A stretch of DNA of 64,000 nucleotides from PALSA-1353 sp036267155 (GTDB lineage Bacteria; Planctomycetota; Phycisphaerae; Tepidisphaerales; Tepidisphaeraceae): the NCBI GenBank assembly GCA_036267155.1, contig DATAWP010000062.1, positions 1-64,000 on the forward strand. The letters are read 5' to 3'. Below, in pieces: positions 41,758-52,425 of the stretch. The position numbers were made by a program, and so were the translations under genes. The notes beneath the pieces were generated by a model, which saw nothing but the letters and a program-made list of their open reading frames with translations, was not told where the DNA came from and searched no databases. Within the stretch, counting starts at the first letter, position 1. Every line of letters begins with the position of its first letter.

Positions 41758-42372
41758 ATGACCCAGCGGCATTCGTCATTCCGTCCCGAGCGACTGAACT
41801 ATTCGGCGGTTGGCCCGCCGCGACGGTTCGGGAAAGGCCTCCTCGGCTGGATCATTTTGATCTGCTTTGCGGTGCTGCTGGTTGTAATGCTTCAGGGCAA
41901 TGGCAATTCCGGCCAGATGATTCCGCTCAGTGAGTTTCGCGCTCAATTGCAGGCGCAAAAAATTTCCGCCGTGAACATCGACGCCGATGAACTCAGCGGC
42001 ACCATGACAACCCAAGCCGGCGCAACCGTCGCGTTCCGCACCCGGCTTCCTGCGGGCACCTCGTCGAATTGGGCGTTCACTCAATGGCTGCTGGACCACG
42101 CCGGCCCGGCGAAAATCGAGGTCAAAAACGGTCCATCCACGCTCATGAATATCCTGGTGCCCATCCTTCCATGGCTCCTGATTTTCGGCTTCATCTGGTT
42201 CTTCGTATTCCGCAAACTGCGGAGACTGCGGCAAGGGCCGTCGATCTTTGCGCAACAATATACGACGACGGGCGGAGTTTCCGCGGGTTGGGTTAATTCC
42301 GATCCACACCCCGGCCCGGTGCCGCCCCCGCCGCCGGCAGTCGATTCCAGTTCCGATGCGAGTAGAAGATAA
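41758..42372 (+). CDS. Stand-alone FtsH N-terminal domain paralogue lacking ATPase and protease
   Basis: 204 residues that match only the membrane part of FtsH: first helix (GKGLLGWIILICFAVLLVVML), periplasmic FtsH-ext domain (MIPLSEFRAQLQAQKISAVNI) and second helix (LPWLLIFGFIWFFVFRKLRR). It then ends in a Pro-rich tail instead of the AAA module. The full FtsH 0.8 kb downstream has the same helices nearly word for word (VPWLLIFGFIWFFLFRQLRN). The reading frame is intact, with its own short tail, so it is not an obvious recent pseudogene. It may modulate FtsH hexamers (inference). Confidence 0.85.
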   Translation: MTQRHSSFRPERLNYSAVGPPRRFGKGLLGWIILICFAVLLVVMLQGNGNSGQMIPLSEFRAQLQAQKISAVNIDADELSGTMTTQAGATVAFRTRLPAGTSSNWAFTQWLLDHAGPAKIEVKNGPSTLMNILVPILPWLLIFGFIWFFVFRKLRRLRQGPSIFAQQYTTTGGVSAGWVNSDPHPGPVPPPPPAVDSSSDASRR

Positions 42373-42400
42373 GCTGCTGAAACGGGGAAAATGCATTTTT

Positions 42401-42501
42401 GCCACAGATAAAAATCAGATGCACACAGATAAAACAAAAAAAACAAAAGCGATCGCTTTCAATTGCATTTCATCTGTGTGCATCTGCCTTTCATCTGTGG
42501 C
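42401..42501. repeat. Inverted repeat of family A (CACAGATG), copy 2
   Basis: Arms 42401-42434 and 42468-42501 repeat the 35-nt word of copy 1 (GCCACAGAT..., CAGATGCACACAGAT), facing each other around a ~33-nt A-rich loop. The right arm runs into the first codons of lptE. Confidence 0.9.
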
Positions 42502-43030
42502 TAAAAATTTCTTCTCTTCGATTTCTCTGGCGCAACTTGGATTGCTCCTTTTGCTGGCCGGATGTGGATACCAATCCGACAACGGCGACGGCGGGTGGCA
42601 CTGGGGATCGGTCTATCGCCAGGATATTCACAGCGTCGCCGTGCCGATATTTACCACCAAGGATTTTCACCAGGGCGTGGAATATCAGTTGTCCGATGCG
42701 CTGGCGAAAAAAATCGAGGAATTCACGCCTTACAAGGTTGAGCCGCGCGAGCGGGCCGACACGGTGCTGGAGGGAGAGATCGTCTCGGTCACGCCGACGA
42801 ACTTGACCATGAACCCTTTCACCGACACGCCGCAGGAACAGCAGTACTCGATCATCGTCGATTTCACCTGGAAGGACCTGCGCACCGGAAAGATCCTGGT
42901 TTCGCGGCAGGCATTTGAGCAAACCTCGACCTTTTTCCCCTATCTGGGCGAGGGCCAATACATCGCCTCGCAAAGCGCCGTCGAGGGTCTGGCGCTGGGG
43001 ATCGTCAACGAAATGGAAGGCCCCTGGTAG
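42497..43030 (+). CDS. lptE: LPS-assembly lipoprotein LptE-like
   Basis: 177 residues from a GTG start. A lipoprotein signal (AKNFFSSISLAQLGLLLLL, lipobox LAGC) is followed by GYQSDNGDGGW, SVAVPIFTTKDFHQGVEYQLSDALAKKIEE, FTPYKV and late LVSRQAFEQTSTFFPYLGEGQ, matching LptE-type (DUF/LptE) outer-membrane proteins that plug LptD. The GTG (42497-42499) lies in the right arm of repeat A; ATG 42419 in the same frame would add ~26 residues encoded wholly by the repeat and is unlikely. The gene sits between the FtsH stalk paralogue and ftsH. Confidence 0.82.
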   Translation: MAKNFFSSISLAQLGLLLLLAGCGYQSDNGDGGWHWGSVYRQDIHSVAVPIFTTKDFHQGVEYQLSDALAKKIEEFTPYKVEPRERADTVLEGEIVSVTPTNLTMNPFTDTPQEQQYSIIVDFTWKDLRTGKILVSRQAFEQTSTFFPYLGEGQYIASQSAVEGLALGIVNEMEGPW

Positions 43031-43205
43031 CCATTTTTCGCCAATTTTTAGGGTTTGCGACGCCTGTACGGAGTTTGAGGCTGGAAAAACGGATACTCGA
43101 CCCCTTATGATGGCCCAGACGGAGATATTGGATCGACGCCCGGCAGAACGTCGCCGATGCTGATTGCGTTCGGCTAAGGATTTGCGCCAAGGCTAAAGGA
43201 ATACC

Positions 43206-45245
<2,040 letters not shown>

Positions 45246-45419
45246 ACATCATCCCGGCCGCATGACGTGGGTGTTCGCCCAACAATCCCCATTACGGACC
45301 TTTCTTACGCGCTTCGCAGCGCTCGGTGATCATGTCTTCGGCATGGATGCGGGGCCTCGTCGCTACTTTCTCCCATTTTGCCCGGCGTGCATTGCGATCC
45401 GATTGGCTATCATGCGGCC

Positions 45420-46310
45420 GTGACTGGTCACTCACCCGTTCGCCACGTGAATCCCTGCATTATTCTCCTCGCCTTCGTCGCAATGACCGGTTGCACCCGA
45501 TTCGACATCCTCAACGCAACCATCCCCTCCTGCGGATACATCCGCACTTCCAACCTGCCTTATGCGAATCTGCCTCGGCAGAAACTGGACGTCTATGTGC
45601 CGCGTCACGCCAAGTCGAACACACCGACCGTCGTCTTCTTCTACGGCGGCGACTGGCAGAACGGCAACAAAACCGATTACCGATTCGTTGCCCAGGCGAT
45701 CACTTCCAAAGGATTCATCGCCGTCCTGCCGGATTACAGGCTCTATCCCAGCGTAACGTTTCCCGCGTTCGTGAACGACGCCGCCCTCGCCGTCCGGTGG
45801 GTTCACGACCACATCACCAAATTCGGCGGCGATCCCCGACTCGTCTTCCTCGCTGGCCATTCCGCCGGCGCCCACATCGTTGCCCTGCTGACCCTCGACA
45901 AACGATACCTGCAACACGTCGGCCTGCATCGCAACGTCATCCGCGCCACCGCCGGCCTTTCCGGCCCCTATGATTTCGTCCCCTCCCCGCCCGACCGCGG
46001 CGTCTTTTCAATGCCCCTGACCGATACCACTCCGCCCCCCGACATCGAGCCCATCAATTTCGTCGACGGCTCCGCCCCGCCCATGCTGCTCATTCAGGGT
46101 CTGGCCGATCCCACCGTGAACCCCTCCAACGCCACGGAACTGGCCGCGAAAATTCGCGCCGCCGGCGGAACCGTGCGCTGCATCACCTACCCCGGCGTCG
46201 GCCACGTCGCCGTGGTCCTGTCTTTCGCATGGCCCTTCCGCTGCCTCGCCCCGACCCTGCGGGATGTGATGAACTACTTCAAACAACTCGACGCTCTCCC
46301 CGGCCATTGA
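45420..46310 (+). CDS. Lipoprotein alpha/beta-hydrolase (carboxylesterase-like)
   Basis: 296 residues with a lipoprotein-type signal (IILLAFVAMTGC). FFYGGDWQNGN is the oxyanion loop, LAGHSAGAHI the nucleophile elbow, LIQGLADPTVNPSNA the acid loop and GVGHVAVVLSF the histidine. It resembles esterases of the kynurenine-formamidase/BD-FAE group. Two GTG starts (45420, 45447) fit the signal peptide; 45420 is arbitrary between them. It follows ftsH by ~170 nt of unremarkable DNA. Confidence 0.8.
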   Translation: MTGHSPVRHVNPCIILLAFVAMTGCTRFDILNATIPSCGYIRTSNLPYANLPRQKLDVYVPRHAKSNTPTVVFFYGGDWQNGNKTDYRFVAQAITSKGFIAVLPDYRLYPSVTFPAFVNDAALAVRWVHDHITKFGGDPRLVFLAGHSAGAHIVALLTLDKRYLQHVGLHRNVIRATAGLSGPYDFVPSPPDRGVFSMPLTDTTPPPDIEPINFVDGSAPPMLLIQGLADPTVNPSNATELAAKIRAAGGTVRCITYPGVGHVAVVLSFAWPFRCLAPTLRDVMNYFKQLDALPGH

Positions 46311-46378
46311 GACAGATAAGATAAATACACTAATGGAATTCTTCGCGCGGCCGACATCGGTTATCCCACGCCGCCGAA

Positions 46379-47599
46379 TCAATTCGCCGAGGCCAAACCC
46401 ATTTCTCTTGAGGCCATCGCGGGCCAATCCATGCTGCTTTTTTTCAGCAGCTCGCGCACCAACAGAACGATAAAGATGATGCATGCCAGTGGCTTGAGCC
46501 AATGTACTGTCGCGTGATAACCCCATAAATTCCCCGTCAGGCAGAAGGCGATTCCCACCAGGATCCAAGCCGCCGTTCGGCGACGAGGATCGAGAAATAG
46601 CAGCGCGGCCGGCAACGCGATCACCGGCGCTAGAATCACGTACGAATTTTCCTCGGTCCTGGGGTTGAACAGCATCAAATAGCAAGCCGACAGCGTCAGC
46701 ACAAAGAGACTGGCCGCGGGATCATTCCACCGCCGGAATGTTTTCAAACATAGCCACAGCGTTCCCCCGGCCGCGATCAGTTGCAGGACCAGGAGCGTCG
46801 ACATCGGCATGACCCAATCCAACGCCCAGAACAGTCCGCGCAGATCGCTAAACGCCCGATCGGGCTGCGATGATCTCAACAATTTCAGGCGGCATTGTTG
46901 ATATTCCGTCACGACGTAACGAAATTCCCGCGTCGCAAACGGCGCTAAAGCGAAAAGGATCAACGCCAGCGCCAGTCGCCACCGCATCGGCCGGTAGACC
47001 GCGCCGACCAGGAGGATCATGACCATGATGATTGGCTTGAGCGCCAACCCCAGCATCAGCCACACGGCCGCCCGCAACCAGCGCTTTTGAATCAGCTCGG
47101 CCGTGGCGTAAAGCATCGTGGCCGCCAGCGGCAAATTCACCTGCCCGTTGTGAAGCGCGTTAAAGGTCGGCCCCACGGTTACAAAGCTGGCCAAAGCGAA
47201 AATGCGAAGCGCACGATCCGGCGCCAGAAGCTTGGAGAATCGCCACACGCCATGGCACAGAAGACTCAGCCCAACCAACCGCCACGCCACGTCGCCGACC
47301 GGATGACCGAAAAGCTCAAACGGCGTATACAAGATCGCTGATTGCGGAAAATAGAGAAAACCATCAATCCACCCGCTGTTGGAACGGAAAGCACCGTCCG
47401 AAAAATCGAATTGGTACATATCCTTCCCCGACCACCAATCCGACGACGCCTGCGCATAAATCAGACATTCATTTTGGTGATTGACGCTCCGTACGATGTG
47501 CTCCGTCCCCGCTGCGAATAGCAGGCCCCACAGAATCAGCGCGATCTGCGCGAGACGCTTGTCGCTGATCCCCCGGCGTGCCACAGCGGATGATCCCAT
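46379..47599 (-). CDS. GT87-like (DUF2029) membrane glycosyltransferase
   Basis: 406 residues with about nine to ten helices. The first loop carries WWSGKDMYQFDF and FLYFPQSAILYTPF, matching the GT87 pattern of a polyprenyl-phosphate-mannose transferase, with the later NGQVNLPLAATM segment also typical. The gene is divergent from a GT2 and a deacetylase gene, suggesting one surface-glycan locus. Confidence 0.8.
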   Translation of the reverse strand: MGSSAVARRGISDKRLAQIALILWGLLFAAGTEHIVRSVNHQNECLIYAQASSDWWSGKDMYQFDFSDGAFRSNSGWIDGFLYFPQSAILYTPFELFGHPVGDVAWRLVGLSLLCHGVWRFSKLLAPDRALRIFALASFVTVGPTFNALHNGQVNLPLAATMLYATAELIQKRWLRAAVWLMLGLALKPIIMVMILLVGAVYRPMRWRLALALILFALAPFATREFRYVVTEYQQCRLKLLRSSQPDRAFSDLRGLFWALDWVMPMSTLLVLQLIAAGGTLWLCLKTFRRWNDPAASLFVLTLSACYLMLFNPRTEENSYVILAPVIALPAALLFLDPRRRTAAWILVGIAFCLTGNLWGYHATVHWLKPLACIIFIVLLVRELLKKSSMDWPAMASREMGLASAN

Positions 47600-47780
47600 C
47601 GTTTTTCAAAATAGGGTCCATTCGTGAAACCAACGTGAACGCCCAACGCGCCATCAAATTCTCCGTCGCCAAAAAATGATATTGGAATGATTTGCGGGTC
47701 TTAGGACGCGCAGACGCCGCCGTCTTTTAGTCTTCTCCGACTGGGTGGAAACGGTCGCGTTTGATGCGCGACTTTGCCAT

Positions 47781-47809
47781 TTTGAATTCCAAACGATCGA
47801 ATTCAAAAA
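47781..47809. promoter_or_regulatory. Perfect 10-bp inverted repeat in the divergent GT87/GT2 promoter region
   Basis: TTTTGAATTC (47781-47790) and GAATTCAAAA (47800-47809) with a 9-nt centre, inside the 291-nt gap between divergent genes. It could be an operator; no partner regulator is identified. Confidence 0.4.
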
Positions 47810-47890
47810 CGATTCGTTGCATTTTTTTCATCAATGCTTCATCAAGCGCTGCCAAATTCACGTTGCGAGGGATTTCGATTTGTGCCAAAC

Positions 47891-48676
47891 ATGATTGATC
47901 GCCATATTTCCGGCGGCCCGTTTTATTGTACCCTCGTATTGCCGACGTTTAACGCCTCGGATTTCATCGGCGCAACCGTCGCGCGCTTGCGCCGCTTTCT
48001 CCACAACAATCCCGATTGGTCCGTCCTGTTCGTCTGCGACGGCTGCACCGACGATACGATGCAAAAACTTCTTCCTCGTGTCCAAGACCTCGCTCCTCAG
48101 ATTCGCGTTGAGGCTTATGAAGTCAATCGCGGCAAGGGGCACGCTCTGCGCCGCGGGCTCAGCATGGCCGACACCCCGTACCGTATCTTCACTGATGTCG
48201 ATCTCGCATACGATTTCGATGAGGCGCTGAAGATTCTCAACCTGTTGGAGGCGGGCGCCGACCTCGCCGTGGCCAACCGCGCCAGCCCCGATTCGCAATT
48301 TCTCATGTCCCCCCGCGATTTCCCGACTATTTACAGACGACATCTGATGAGCCGCGCGTTTAACTGGTGGCTCCGCCGGATGCTCCCCATCACCATTCTC
48401 GACACGCAAGCCGGGCTCAAGGGCATCACCGCCCAGGCCTGGGATTTGCTCTCGACGCGAATTACCACCGAGGGCTTTTTCTTCGACGTCGAATTGCTGG
48501 CCCGCGCCGGCGCCGCCGGGATGCAGATCGATGAAACACCGATCCTGGTCAAATATATCGATCCCACCACCGTGCGCATGTTGAGCGCCGGCTGGAGTAT
48601 GATCAAAGACACGGTCAAACTCCGACGGAGCCTCGCGGTCGATGCGCCCACCTCCGCGGCAACGCTGCCCAAGTAA
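47891..48676 (+). CDS. GT2 glycosyltransferase, dolichyl-phosphate glucosyltransferase-like
   Basis: 261 residues. GT-A fold signatures: CTLVLPTFNASDFIGATV, VLFVCDGCTDDTMQKLL, NRGKGHALRRGL and the metal-binding IFTDVDLAYD (DVD). The late ILDTQAGLKGIT and VELLARAGAAGM motifs resemble polyprenyl-phosphate sugar synthases. It would make a lipid-linked sugar donor such as the GT87/GT-C enzymes use. ATG 47891 is chosen; ATG 47834 is in frame but lacks a ribosome site. Confidence 0.85.
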   Translation: MIDRHISGGPFYCTLVLPTFNASDFIGATVARLRRFLHNNPDWSVLFVCDGCTDDTMQKLLPRVQDLAPQIRVEAYEVNRGKGHALRRGLSMADTPYRIFTDVDLAYDFDEALKILNLLEAGADLAVANRASPDSQFLMSPRDFPTIYRRHLMSRAFNWWLRRMLPITILDTQAGLKGITAQAWDLLSTRITTEGFFFDVELLARAGAAGMQIDETPILVKYIDPTTVRMLSAGWSMIKDTVKLRRSLAVDAPTSAATLPK

Positions 48677-48688
48677 CTGGCATCTGCC

Positions 48689-49615
48689 ATGTCAACCACC
48701 AACCCGACCGCACCGCCGCCCGACGCCAATCCTCGCCCCACCCTCGCTCTGGTCGTCACGGCCGACGACTTCGGCATCGGCCTCGACACCAGCCGAGGAA
48801 TCATCCGCGCACACCTGCACGGCCCCGTGACCGCCACCAGTCTGATGTCGATCACCGGCGAACACGCCCGCGCGTCCGTCGCCCTGTTGGCGAATGCTCC
48901 CGACCTCGAGGTCGGACTTCACCTCGTATTGACCGGTTGCGGACAATTGCCTCTGGTCGCCCGGCAATCCTCCGGCCTCGTCGGCCGCAACGGACGCTTC
49001 TTTTCCAATGGCCGACTTTGGCGAAAAGCCTTCCTTGGAAAGCTCGACCAAACTGCCATTGCCGACGAGATCTCCGCCCAGGCCGAGTTGTTCCACCACC
49101 TGCTCGGCCGGCCGCCGGCTTATGTGGACGGACATCACCACGCCCATCAGTTGCCGATCGTCCGCGATGCCCTGCTGGCCGTGATCGCGCAAGGTCTTTT
49201 ACCGCCGGTGACCCGGATCACCATCGAGGCGCCCAGGATGATCCGGAAAATTTCGTCCGTCCGCGCCAAGCGCATCGCCGCCGATTTCCTTGGCCGACGC
49301 GCCGCCCCCGCCTTCCACCAACGCGGACTTTTCACCAACGACTATTTCTTCGGCATGCTCACCCCGCGCCTCCTGAGCCAGGATTTCCCCTGGCAGACAT
49401 ATCTCAACCATCTTCCGAATTCCGGCGTGATCGAATGGGTTGTCCATCCCGGAATGCCTGACGACACCCTGATCGGCCGCGACGACTACCAGGCCCAGCG
49501 CGTCCGCGAACTGGAATCGTTGACCCTTCCACAAGGCATCAAAGCCTGGGAACATTTGCGTCCCCATCTTTCCAGAAAATCAATTTTGCATAATCGCGAA
49601 TTAACGTTGCGCTGA
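48689..49615 (+). CDS. ChbG/HpnK-type carbohydrate deacetylase (YdjC family)
   Basis: 308 residues. VVTADDFGIGL gives the metal aspartates (D26, D27), GLHLVLTG (76-83) and YVDGHHHAHQLP (146-157) the histidines, and WVVHPGMPDD the C-terminal motif. The family removes acetyl groups from chito-oligosaccharides or glycolipid head groups. It begins 12 nt after the GT2 gene, so it probably modifies the same lipid-linked sugar (inference). Confidence 0.88.
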   Translation: MSTTNPTAPPPDANPRPTLALVVTADDFGIGLDTSRGIIRAHLHGPVTATSLMSITGEHARASVALLANAPDLEVGLHLVLTGCGQLPLVARQSSGLVGRNGRFFSNGRLWRKAFLGKLDQTAIADEISAQAELFHHLLGRPPAYVDGHHHAHQLPIVRDALLAVIAQGLLPPVTRITIEAPRMIRKISSVRAKRIAADFLGRRAAPAFHQRGLFTNDYFFGMLTPRLLSQDFPWQTYLNHLPNSGVIEWVVHPGMPDDTLIGRDDYQAQRVRELESLTLPQGIKAWEHLRPHLSRKSILHNRELTLR

Positions 49616-50090
49616 AAACACTGCCCTTCAGTTCAATCAAAAGGATCTCACGCAGAGGCGCAGCGGCGCAGAGAGTTGAAATTTTCCGGCGCGAGGTGAG
49701 AAGGCGTCTATGATCGCGGCCAGAGCCGAGCTTCCGGCGACCGATGTCCCACATTGTCTCAATAGCCCCCGGATTTCGATGAGGGCCGTGGGACTCCTAT
49801 CGTCAGCGCGATTTGGAAGTGGGGTGAGAGTCGAATTCGGTGGTCACAAGTGCCTCTTTGCCGATCGTCGGCGCCGAAGGGGGTTGAAGGTCCTCTATAT
49901 CTATTGCGCGGAGGTGAAAGATTTGGACGTGCTTTTTGGAAATCGGTGAGGAATTAATGCGCGGAGGGTCGATTTTTGGGCTGAGTCTGCGCGCGGTCGG
50001 AGGTTCGGACCGGGGGGAGGATTCAATTCGGCTACCGTGGCTCGGATGGCCGCGTTCCAATACAAGGTGAGCGCTCCGTAAACCGCACCC
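49616..50090. other. Gene-free G-rich stretch with a family D word
   Basis: 475 nt without a supported gene. 49649-49675 carries the ACGCAGAGGCGCAGCGGCGC word related to family D. A hairpin GGTCGGAGGTTCGGACC lies near 49998-50014. The + strand here is G-rich, unlike the C-rich sequence to the left. The short open frames show no protein pattern. Confidence 0.5.
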
Positions 50091-50257
50091 CTACACCGGG
50101 ATAGCATTCCGCCGCTTCCACTCGTCAGGCAACCATTGATCGATCTGACTCGTCGGCGTCTCCCCCAGATTCGTCAACAATTGCGTGAGGTAATGCTGGG
50201 GATCGATCCCGTGCCGCTTACACGTGCTGGTCAGACTCGACAGGATCGCCGCCGGCG
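50091..50257 (-). pseudogene. IS66-type transposase remnant (C-terminal end)
   Basis: Reading the minus strand to the stop at 50091-50093 gives SLTSTCKRHGIDPQHYLTQ, then LLTNLGETPTSQIDQWLPDE and WKRRNAIPV, the conserved end of IS66 TnpC transposases. Only ~55 residues remain; upstream the frame merges into the PEP-CTERM gene. No inverted repeats of a complete element are seen, so it is a dead fragment. Confidence 0.8.
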
Positions 50258-50851
50258 CGTTGCCAGGCATCCCACCGCCAGTACACCAAATAAGGCATAG
50301 GCCGCTGGCTCGGGAACGGGAGTGACAGTCAAAGAACCAGAATCGTAATAGTAAACGTATTCCGGTACGGCCACACTTCCATCCGGGTTTAGCTGCGCCT
50401 CTCCAACAAACAAAGTGTATAAACCTGGAGACAGATTACCGTAGACATCACCACCATTCAGACCAATAAGAGTATTATAGTGAGTCGGACCGTATTGGCC
50501 GGAGCCGAAACCCAATCCATCGCCATCCAGAATGGGATCATCCGAAAAGTCTACGAGATTATCGTAAGTGACGACATCGCCATTATGATTCTCCACATTC
50601 TCGACCCCGCCGCTGCCCGGAAGTAAAGGAGCTGTGACGCTGATCAGCGTGCTTGGGCTTGCTTCGACTGGGATCCCCGTAACATCGATTGAGCCGCTTT
50701 CAGCCAACCCGCTACCGATGGTGATTGTCCCGGTGGCATCCATGCCGCCACTGCTGGTGAACGTGAAGTTGTAGATCGGGTCGGCCGCAGCTGGAGCGGA
50801 CGCGATGAGCATTAGCAACGCGGCCCTTCGAATAATTGAAAAGAATTTCAT
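50231..50851 (-). CDS. PEP-CTERM sorting-domain protein with IS66-derived 3' end
   Basis: 206 residues with a signal peptide (MKFFSIIRRAALLMLIASAPAAA), a beta-rich Gly/Asp body (TFTSSGGMDATGTITIGSG) and a C-terminal PEP-CTERM anchor (TPVPEPAAYALFGVLAVG followed by ATRRRR). It would be exported and processed by exosortase/archaeosortase-type enzymes; none is in the window. AGGGAG is 8 nt before the ATG. The last few codons overlap the IS66 scar by ~25 nt, so the end of the basic tail was probably rewritten by that insertion. Confidence 0.85.
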   Translation of the reverse strand: MKFFSIIRRAALLMLIASAPAAADPIYNFTFTSSGGMDATGTITIGSGLAESGSIDVTGIPVEASPSTLISVTAPLLPGSGGVENVENHNGDVVTYDNLVDFSDDPILDGDGLGFGSGQYGPTHYNTLIGLNGGDVYGNLSPGLYTLFVGEAQLNPDGSVAVPEYVYYYDSGSLTVTPVPEPAAYALFGVLAVGCLATRRRRSCRV

Positions 50852-51704
50852 TGTCCAATCTCCCTTTCCGGATTTCTCCGCGCTCGACCCTGATTTGCCG
50901 AATCTTGAGTCCATTTACCCAAGGTTGACCACCAGGCGCAATCGAATGTCGTCAGATTACTACGCCATCATCAATTTGTTCGCCGTGAGAACCAACACTC
51001 ACCCGATTAGGACAAGTGCAATCCTCCTTCGCGCGATTGATTTCGTTTCCAACATGTTTCTCTCCGCTTCCTATGTGCCTTGGCACTGTGCCGAGTCCCG
51101 CAAGGCTCGATGCAAATTCTCAACGATTCGTCCGTCGCTCAATTGGCAACGTGCCTCGTATTCCGTCACAAGATTTCGCGGCGAACAACCTACGAATCGA
51201 ATAATGTTTCCGATTTCGTCGCCGGCAGTTACGCCTCCTAACACGGAATGCGACAAAAGATGCCGCGTTTGCGAACGCGGCTCGCCGCACAACCTCCAAT
51301 ATTTGATCGCCAGGATTGCATTTTCTCCGCTCCTGGCCGCCTAGCCATTCCAAACTGCAAAGATCGGCAGTAACAAAACAAGCTTTTACCCGACTCACTC
51401 GCCAATGCAAGAAAAAACTTATATCGATCTGATATCTTTCATTCTCGGCATAATCCGAGCCATTTCATAGGCTTGATTTCGAACAAAATCCGCCGTTTCT
51501 GTGACGTAATTCGGGTTAATTCGTTACGCTTTTTTTGGAAATCAAGACGGTTCGGATGCGCTAACCCGTTGGCAATGCTCATTTTTTGCGGTCGCTTAGC
51601 GATTGAACTCCAAACAGGCGTTCGTCTCGTTGACACATTGGCAAGGTGGGGCAAGCGGGGCTGCGGTGGCGGCGGCGTCAGGGCGGATCGAATAGAATCG
51701 GGCC
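50852..51704. other. Long AT-richer gene-poor region at the base-composition switch
   Basis: 853 nt. Weak open frames on both strands (e.g. 50805-51344 +, 51120-51410 -) overlap and lack recognisable motifs. At 51506-51530, TAATTCGGGTTAATTCG is a direct repeat inside a CGTAA/TTACG inverted repeat. No DnaA-box-like TTATCCACA was found. It separates C-rich from G-rich + strand DNA. Confidence 0.45.
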
Positions 51705-52298
51705 ATGGTTGCTCGATCCGTCGGCGTATCGGTCGTGCCTACGCTTCAGAAAGCCGAGGCGACGATCGGGGCGATCTTCGCATTCCTGGTCGGGTTCGAT
51801 GTACTCGTGCCTGGCCGAGATGTCGTCTACGTCGCACGCGGGAGCGCGGACATCGCCTGGCTTTTCCCGATTTGGTTGGTCGGCGTTCTGCTTGAAGGGG
51901 CGTTCCTCTGGAAGCTCAAAACGGCGCTGGAGGTTGGGCATTATCCGTTCGCACCGTGGTTCGCACTGCAACTGCGACGATGGCCCCTGCTGCTTCGGCC
52001 GATCGTGGCCGGGTGGTGGACTTTGCATTTTCTGCTGGGGACGGTCGCGTCAATGTTTCTTGAAAACCTGATCGTGGCCGACGCCGTTACCTGGGATGTT
52101 CGCGTCCTGCGATGCCTGATCTTCGTTGGCGTGGGATTGACGATCGCCTATTCGGCGAATCTGTATGCCCTGCTGGCCATTACCGCCAGCGGCGGCGGCG
52201 AGCGCATCGTCCGGCAAGTCTGGCGATGGCGGATTGTTCTGGACATCAGCGTCGCGATCGCGGCGGCGTGCTGTCCATTTTTGGTCCGCGTGAAGTGA
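51705..52298 (+). CDS. Hypothetical membrane protein
   Basis: 197 residues with four to five hydrophobic segments (e.g. AIFAFLVGFDVLV, IAWLFPIWLVGVLLEGAFL, WWTLHFLLGTVASMFLENLI, ISVAIAAACCPFLV). The regular spacing of charged loops supports a real membrane protein, but I recognise no family. It lies upstream of aroC, with a palindromic repeat between them. Confidence 0.6.
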   Translation: MVARSVGVSVVPTLQKAEATIGAIFAFLVGFDVLVPGRDVVYVARGSADIAWLFPIWLVGVLLEGAFLWKLKTALEVGHYPFAPWFALQLRRWPLLLRPIVAGWWTLHFLLGTVASMFLENLIVADAVTWDVRVLRCLIFVGVGLTIAYSANLYALLAITASGGGERIVRQVWRWRIVLDISVAIAAACCPFLVRVK

Positions 52299-52343
52299 AA
52301 CGGGATTACGATCGTCGCCAATAGCGGTGGGCGGGCGGGGGAT

Positions 52344-52374
52344 TTCCCGCGGGATGGCCATCCCGCGGCTTTGC
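52344..52374. repeat. REP-like palindrome family E, copy 3
   Basis: TTCCCGCGGGATGGCCATCC then CGCGGCTTTGC, the cleanest copy: CCCGCGGGATGG/CCATCCCGCGG is a near-perfect palindrome. It matches the reverse complement of 16011-16040 at most positions. Confidence 0.8.
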
Positions 52375-52425
52375 GAAAGCCGAGGGGCGGGACAGATATC
52401 GGCCGGTTTGATAACATCAGTGGTC

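Noticed and set aside
49710..49949. 79-codon + frame after the deacetylase
   Set aside because: No motif and no ribosome site; composition matches the surrounding non-coding DNA.
50805..51344. 179-codon + frame in the gene-poor region
   Set aside because: Starts antisense to the PEP-CTERM signal peptide and has no recognisable pattern or start signal.
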